Of a DNA stretch of 64,000 bases, positions 60,516 through 64,000 are shown piece after piece. A program made the position numbers and the translations under genes. The notes under the pieces are model-generated. The model had not been told where the DNA came from. It saw only the letters and a list, made by a program, of their open reading frames with translations, and did no database searches. Every line of letters begins with the position of its first letter. The first letter of the stretch is position 1. The DNA comes from Fibrobacter sp. UWH4 (GTDB taxonomy: Bacteria > Fibrobacterota > Fibrobacteria > Fibrobacterales > Fibrobacteraceae): positions 1 to 64,000 of the forward strand of contig NZ_FRAY01000001.1 of assembly GCF_900142475.1 (NCBI RefSeq). The letters are read 5' to 3'.

Positions 60516-61298
60516 ATGTCGATTGTTTTGCTCCCCTTTGCCTGGCTTGGAAAGATTATCGTGACCGGTATTGCCAATATCGGTGAAGTGGTGTGCATCC
60601 TGTTGAACACGCTGAAACAGTTGCGCTATATCCATAAGAATCCGTCGCTGATTGTAAAGCAGATGATATCGATTGGCGTGTCGTCGCTTCCACTGCTGTT
60701 CGTGACCTCCATTTTTACGGGCATGGTTGCGACGGTACAGGCAGAATTTGAATTTCACAATCTGGTTGCAGACAAGTTTGTGGGAACGGCCGCTTGCAAG
60801 ATGATCTTGATCGAACTTGGACCACTCCTCACGGCGATTGTGCTTTCGGGCCGCGTGGGCTCTGCCGTGGCGGCAGAACTCGGTTCCATGAAAGAAAAGG
60901 AAGAATTGGCTGCTTACACGGTGCTCGGACTTGAACCATACCGTTACTTGGCTCTCCCGCGTTTTGTGGCTTTCTTTACGATGGTGCCCTGCCTTACGGT
61001 GATTTCGAATGCGCTAGCCATTATAGGTGGTTGGATCGTGTGCGTACTTGGTCTTGACATTACGACCTATACCTACGTGACCGGGATGCAGTACCTGTTC
61101 GACCCGATGGACCTGTGGTCCGGTGTGCTCAAGTCGTTTGTCTTTGGAACCTTGATTTTCTTGCTGGGTTACTACCACGGCATCAATGCCAAGGCGGGTG
61201 CCCGAGGCGTGGGAATTGCCACGATGAGCGTGGTGGTTTCCAGTTGCCTTATGATTTTGATTGCTGACTTTGTGATGGACGCCATCCTGTTCTTCTAA
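60516..61298 (+). CDS. mlaE: MlaE-type ABC transporter permease
   Basis: Inner-membrane permease of the retrograde phospholipid (Mla/MCE) system that maintains outer-membrane asymmetry. The 260-residue product has five to six hydrophobic segments and the MlaE core pattern 'GPLLTAIVLSGRVGSAVAAELGSMKEKEELAAYTVLGLEP'. AGGA lies upstream of the ATG at 60516; a longer open frame begins at 60441 but overlaps dnaB. The gene is 10 bp after dnaB and 9 bp before mlaF, forming an mlaE-mlaF pair. No mlaD (MCE substrate-binding) gene follows in this window. Confidence 0.93.
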   Translation: MSIVLLPFAWLGKIIVTGIANIGEVVCILLNTLKQLRYIHKNPSLIVKQMISIGVSSLPLLFVTSIFTGMVATVQAEFEFHNLVADKFVGTAACKMILIELGPLLTAIVLSGRVGSAVAAELGSMKEKEELAAYTVLGLEPYRYLALPRFVAFFTMVPCLTVISNALAIIGGWIVCVLGLDITTYTYVTGMQYLFDPMDLWSGVLKSFVFGTLIFLLGYYHGINAKAGARGVGIATMSVVVSSCLMILIADFVMDAILFF

Positions 61299-61307
61299 GG
61301 TAATATT

Positions 61308-62099
61308 ATGCCTAACGTAAAAATCGACCCGAACGATATTGCCATTCGCCTCAAGGGACTCAAGAAATCCTTTGGCCCGCAGGATGTGCTTTGCGACGTG
61401 AACCTTGACATTCGCCGTGGCGAGACGATGGTGATTATCGGCAAGTCCGGTGGCGGAAAGTCCGTGATTCTTAAGCACATGATTGGCCTGTTGCAGCCGG
61501 ACGGCGGTGAGGTGACTGTGGACGGCGTGACGATCAGTACGCCGAAGTTTTTCGATACGCATACGATCCGCCGCAAGATGGGCATGCTTTTCCAGATGGG
61601 TGCGCTCTTTGACTCGATGGATACCGGCGAGAATATCGCGTTTGCCCTGCGTGAACATCACCCGGAACTTTCCGAGAAGCAGATTCAGGATGTGGTCACC
61701 GAAAAACTCCAGATGATTAACCTGGTGCCCGAATTCCGTACCAAGATGCCGTCTGAACTTTCGGGTGGTATGCGCAAGCGTGTTGCCTTGGCCCGTGCGA
61801 TTGCACTGAATCCTGAAATCCTGTTGTACGACGAACCGACGACCGGTTTGGACCCCATTACGAGCGATGTGATTAACGACTTGATTCTCGATATGCAGAG
61901 CAAGCTCGGGGTGACGTCTGTGGTGGTGACGCACGACATGGTGAGTGCCTTCAAGGTGGCCGACCGTATCGCGATGCTTTACAACGGCCGCATTATCGAG
62001 GTGGGGACGGTGGACGAAATCAAGAACACCAGCAACCCCTACGTGCACCAGTTTATTACCGGACAGCGCAAGATTTCCGTGGAAGAGGGCGAAGCGTAA
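61308..62099 (+). CDS. mlaF: MlaF-type ABC transporter ATPase
   Basis: The ATP-hydrolysing subunit partnering MlaE. The 263-residue product has Walker A GKSGGGKS near 45-52, signature LSGGM near 150, Walker B ILLYDEPTTGLDP near 168, and 'VVVTHDM' with the switch His. The loop 'MGALFDSMDTGENIAFALREH' is typical of the Mla/Ttg2A group. It ends the long same-strand run; the 169-bp tandem repeat cluster starts 24 bp later and no standard terminator was seen between them. Confidence 0.94.
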   Translation: MPNVKIDPNDIAIRLKGLKKSFGPQDVLCDVNLDIRRGETMVIIGKSGGGKSVILKHMIGLLQPDGGEVTVDGVTISTPKFFDTHTIRRKMGMLFQMGALFDSMDTGENIAFALREHHPELSEKQIQDVVTEKLQMINLVPEFRTKMPSELSGGMRKRVALARAIALNPEILLYDEPTTGLDPITSDVINDLILDMQSKLGVTSVVVTHDMVSAFKVADRIAMLYNGRIIEVGTVDEIKNTSNPYVHQFITGQRKISVEEGEA

Positions 62100-62123
62100 A
62101 GGCTTTCCCGGCTGTTTCCACAT

Positions 62124-62500
62124 CGTCATTCTCGACGGAGCGAAGCGACGGAGGGAATCCATTGAATCATTCGTCGGTTGGATCCCGTTCGCCTCTTCGA
62201 GGCTCCAGGATGACTCTCCTAGAACCGTAACGGAATGCCCCCGCGTCGTCATTCTCGACGCGCCTGCTTCGGCAAGGATGTTGTACTCGCATCGTCATTC
62301 TCGACGGAGCGAAGCGACGGAGGGAATCCATTGAATCATGCGTCGGTTGGATCCCGTTCGCCTCTTCGAGGCTCCAGGATGACACTCCTAGAACCGTAAT
62401 GGAATGCCCCGCCTCGTCATTCTCGACGGAGCCTGCTTCGGCAAGGATGTTGTACTCGCATCGTCATTCTCGACGGAGCGAAGCGATGGAGGGAATCCAT
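62124..62500. repeat. 169-bp tandem repeat made of dispersed palindromic elements
   Basis: Units begin CGTCATTCTCGACGGAGCGA at 62124, 62293 and 62462, exactly 169 bp apart; the third is truncated near 62500. Each full unit contains GGAGGGAATCCAT, a GGATCCCGTTCGCCTC arm, the hairpin GCCTC-TTC-GAGGC, a closing CAGGATGAC, and a second internal GTCATTCTCGACG (62248 and 62417). The unit ends are inverted (GTCAT.CT and AGGATGAC), so each left part can fold into a ~90-nt hairpin. No gene is seen in 62100-62648. Confidence 0.9.
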
Positions 62501-62515
62501 AACTTGAGGTTCTGC

Positions 62516-62544
62516 TTGACATTTTGTTTAGTAATGTTTACATG
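62516..62544 (+). promoter_or_regulatory. Predicted promoter of the last lipoprotein gene
   Basis: TTGACA (62516-62521), a 17-bp spacer, and TACATG (62539-62544) form a sigma-70-like promoter. A ~100-nt A/T-rich leader follows, with AAAGAGG about 6 nt before the ATG at 62649. Confidence 0.45.
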
Positions 62545-62648
62545 TCGGTGGTGTGTATGTAAAAAATATGTGTTTTTAAGCACGAATTTATCACCAAGTG
62601 TAACGCTTTTGATTTGAATAATGTATTTTTCGGACAAAGAGGTTTTAT

Positions 62649-63932
62649 ATGAACAAGAAACTTTTGTCAGGACTTGCATTGGTGTCGGTTGCTGCGACCG
62701 GTTTTTGGGCTTGCGGCGAAGGTAATATCAATGGCAAGGATTTGAATGACGATATCGCGATGGCTTCCAATGATCAGGACTTGCAGACTTTAAAAGACAA
62801 CGCCCTTGATGAATGTCGTATGACCCCGGACTGCTATGCGAAGTATCAGGGCTATTTGGAAGGAACCGAAGTTCCGACTTCGGTTGACAATCCGGTTCCT
62901 GACGTAAATTCCTCGAACTCTAATGGCGGCGGCAATTCGTATACGATGCCGAATGTGTCTTCTTCCATCAAGATTGCCCGTAGTTCTTCGTCGATCAATA
63001 TTATTGATAATCCGGTTGAGTCCTCTTCTGGCGCAGCCCCGATTACCGACGATTCGTTCGGTACTTGCGCACCGCTTAAGAATCCCATTAACAAGGGTGA
63101 AAAGGTCCAGTGGCAGTTTAAGGCAAACTCGAAGTATCCTGGTTTTGACGCTTTGAAGATTGCCAAGGCGACTTATACTTGGTCCTTTGCTGCTGGTGCC
63201 GTGGATGATGGCACGGGCAAGGGCACCACGAGTGGCAATATTACCTATGCAAACTCCGGCGCAACGACAGCCTCTGTTACGGTGCTGTATGATGGCACTC
63301 CGATCAGCGTTGCCTGCGATCCGCTGCAGGTGAATGGAGCTGCAATTACGGGTTGTACTTGCGAACCCGATGTTGCTATTCCGGATGTTGCAAATGGCCC
63401 GGTCACTGTTACATGGTCTGTATCTAAGTGTGCTACTGTTGGCGCCACGATTACTGGTTATGAATGGACAGGTGCTACTGGAACGGGCGAATCTGCTACC
63501 GCAGCATTCTCCGAAAAAGACCAGGAGATTACTCCGACAGTGGTTGTTTCCAACGATGACAATACCAAGCAGTCTTTTACTTGCTCGGCAGTGAAGGCTA
63601 TCGATGCAAGCAAGCCTGACTATGAATTTACGGATCAGGGAAATACAAACGCTATTCCGTTTGTTGGCAATGTGGATGCTACTGTAGTGTTCAATCTTCC
63701 GTCGGGTTGGCATGGCGCTGGTGATGCTGGCACATGTACCTTTGCTTGCCAGGTTGATAGAGGTGGAACTGGTGATGGAAAAATTACGGGATCTATTGGT
63801 ACAGTTGAAATTGTTGGTGGTGACTATGTTACTGCAACGATCGATGTTGCCAATACTATCGGTGGTAAGTCCCTGCCGTTTGTCTTGAATGTTGGATCCA
63901 ATGCCGGCGCGTCCTGCTTCGTTGCTTGGTAA
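62649..63932 (+). CDS. Predicted lipoprotein with Ser-rich linker and repeated beta domains
   Basis: A 427-residue exported protein of unknown function. The signal peptide ends at GFWAC (Cys22), so it is lipidated. An acidic helical part (about 25-70, with a CRMTPDC Cys pair) is followed by a Ser/Asn-rich linker (SSNSNGGGNSYTMPNVSSS, SSSSIN). About 280 residues follow of beta-sandwich-like repeats with spaced Cys (ITGCTCEPD, FTCSAVKA, CTFACQV), three of them PKD-like ('YTWSFAAGAVDDGTGKG', 'GYEWTGATGTGESAT'). Start supported by GAGG. It is separated from the mla genes by the repeat cluster and ends with its own terminator. No catalytic motif found. Confidence 0.8.
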   Translation: MNKKLLSGLALVSVAATGFWACGEGNINGKDLNDDIAMASNDQDLQTLKDNALDECRMTPDCYAKYQGYLEGTEVPTSVDNPVPDVNSSNSNGGGNSYTMPNVSSSIKIARSSSSINIIDNPVESSSGAAPITDDSFGTCAPLKNPINKGEKVQWQFKANSKYPGFDALKIAKATYTWSFAAGAVDDGTGKGTTSGNITYANSGATTASVTVLYDGTPISVACDPLQVNGAAITGCTCEPDVAIPDVANGPVTVTWSVSKCATVGATITGYEWTGATGTGESATAAFSEKDQEITPTVVVSNDDNTKQSFTCSAVKAIDASKPDYEFTDQGNTNAIPFVGNVDATVVFNLPSGWHGAGDAGTCTFACQVDRGGTGDGKITGSIGTVEIVGGDYVTATIDVANTIGGKSLPFVLNVGSNAGASCFVAW

Positions 63933-63953
63933 TCCACTAAAACTCTAATTTCA

Positions 63954-63983
63954 GAAAAGCTCCCTCCGGGGAGCTTTTCTTGT
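63954..63983 (+). terminator. Terminator of the last lipoprotein gene
   Basis: GAAAAGCTCCC (63954-63964) pairs with GGGAGCTTTTC (63969-63979) over TCCG, followed by TTGTATAT. The upstream A run also makes it likely to work for anything entering from the right. Confidence 0.85.
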
Positions 63984-64000
63984 ATATGTACAATCATTGA

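Noticed and set aside
62124-62500. The 169-bp array as a CRISPR array or an origin with iterons.
   Set aside because: Units are too long and identical throughout, have no spacers, and no DnaA-box cluster or replication initiator gene is adjacent. The dnaB gene upstream is not evidence for an origin.

Overview
The window looks like chromosomal DNA of a Fibrobacter species (Fibrobacterota). The basis is two TIGR02147-family regulators, Ser-rich linkers in secreted proteins, giant GH9 cellulases, a secreted PL1-type lyase, and many Cys-anchored lipoproteins. No phage, insertion sequence, CRISPR array or rRNA was seen. One tRNA gene (Val, GAC) is present.

Layout. 1-3551: tail of an unidentified gene, then fabD-fabG-acpP and rnc. 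3616-7347: a peptide-type ABC substrate-binding lipoprotein, facing two paralogous small outer-membrane barrel-like proteins. 7656-17443: two tandem giant secreted paralogs with GLUG-like repeats. The first carries one frameshift and two in-frame stops, the second is intact. 17444-19850: a DASS-type dicarboxylate transporter flanked by two copies of a ~140-bp structured repeat, then tRNA-Val. 19905-28000: lipoprotein, Sfp-type phosphopantetheinyl transferase, a DUF6941-like protein coupled to a 1764-residue lipoprotein, and a prepilin peptidase. 28074-36382: two TIGR02147 regulators, each divergent from a secreted enzyme (M6-like metalloprotease, PL1-like pectate lyase). 36434-42268: a membrane/TPR-like protein with a sugar-nucleotide epimerase, an RluE-type pseudouridine synthase, class I fumarase, and an Ala/Pro-rich membrane protein. 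42575-62099: a 19.5-kb same-strand run of two GH9 cellulases, histidine kinase, single-domain receiver, sigma-54-type activator, dnaB, mlaE and mlaF, with junctions from an 8-nt overlap to a 36-nt gap. 62100-63932: a 169-bp tandem repeat cluster and a final lipoprotein.

The most notable observations are: (1) the cellulase/two-component/sigma-54 activator run, in which the activator's receiver has Glu where the phosphorylated Asp should be; (2) the repeated 'TIGR02147 regulator divergent from a secreted depolymerase' arrangement; (3) the structured repeat flanking the transporter, with a compensatory base-pair change between copies; (4) identical ACCACTA heptad arrays just upstream of the fabG and fumarase starts; and (5) a recurrent promoter geometry TTG-N20-TAnnTTTG, in places so close to the start codon that nearly leaderless mRNAs are predicted.

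All names come from reading motifs by eye. No database search or folding calculation was run. Start codons were chosen by ribosome-binding site, signal peptide or family length where possible.
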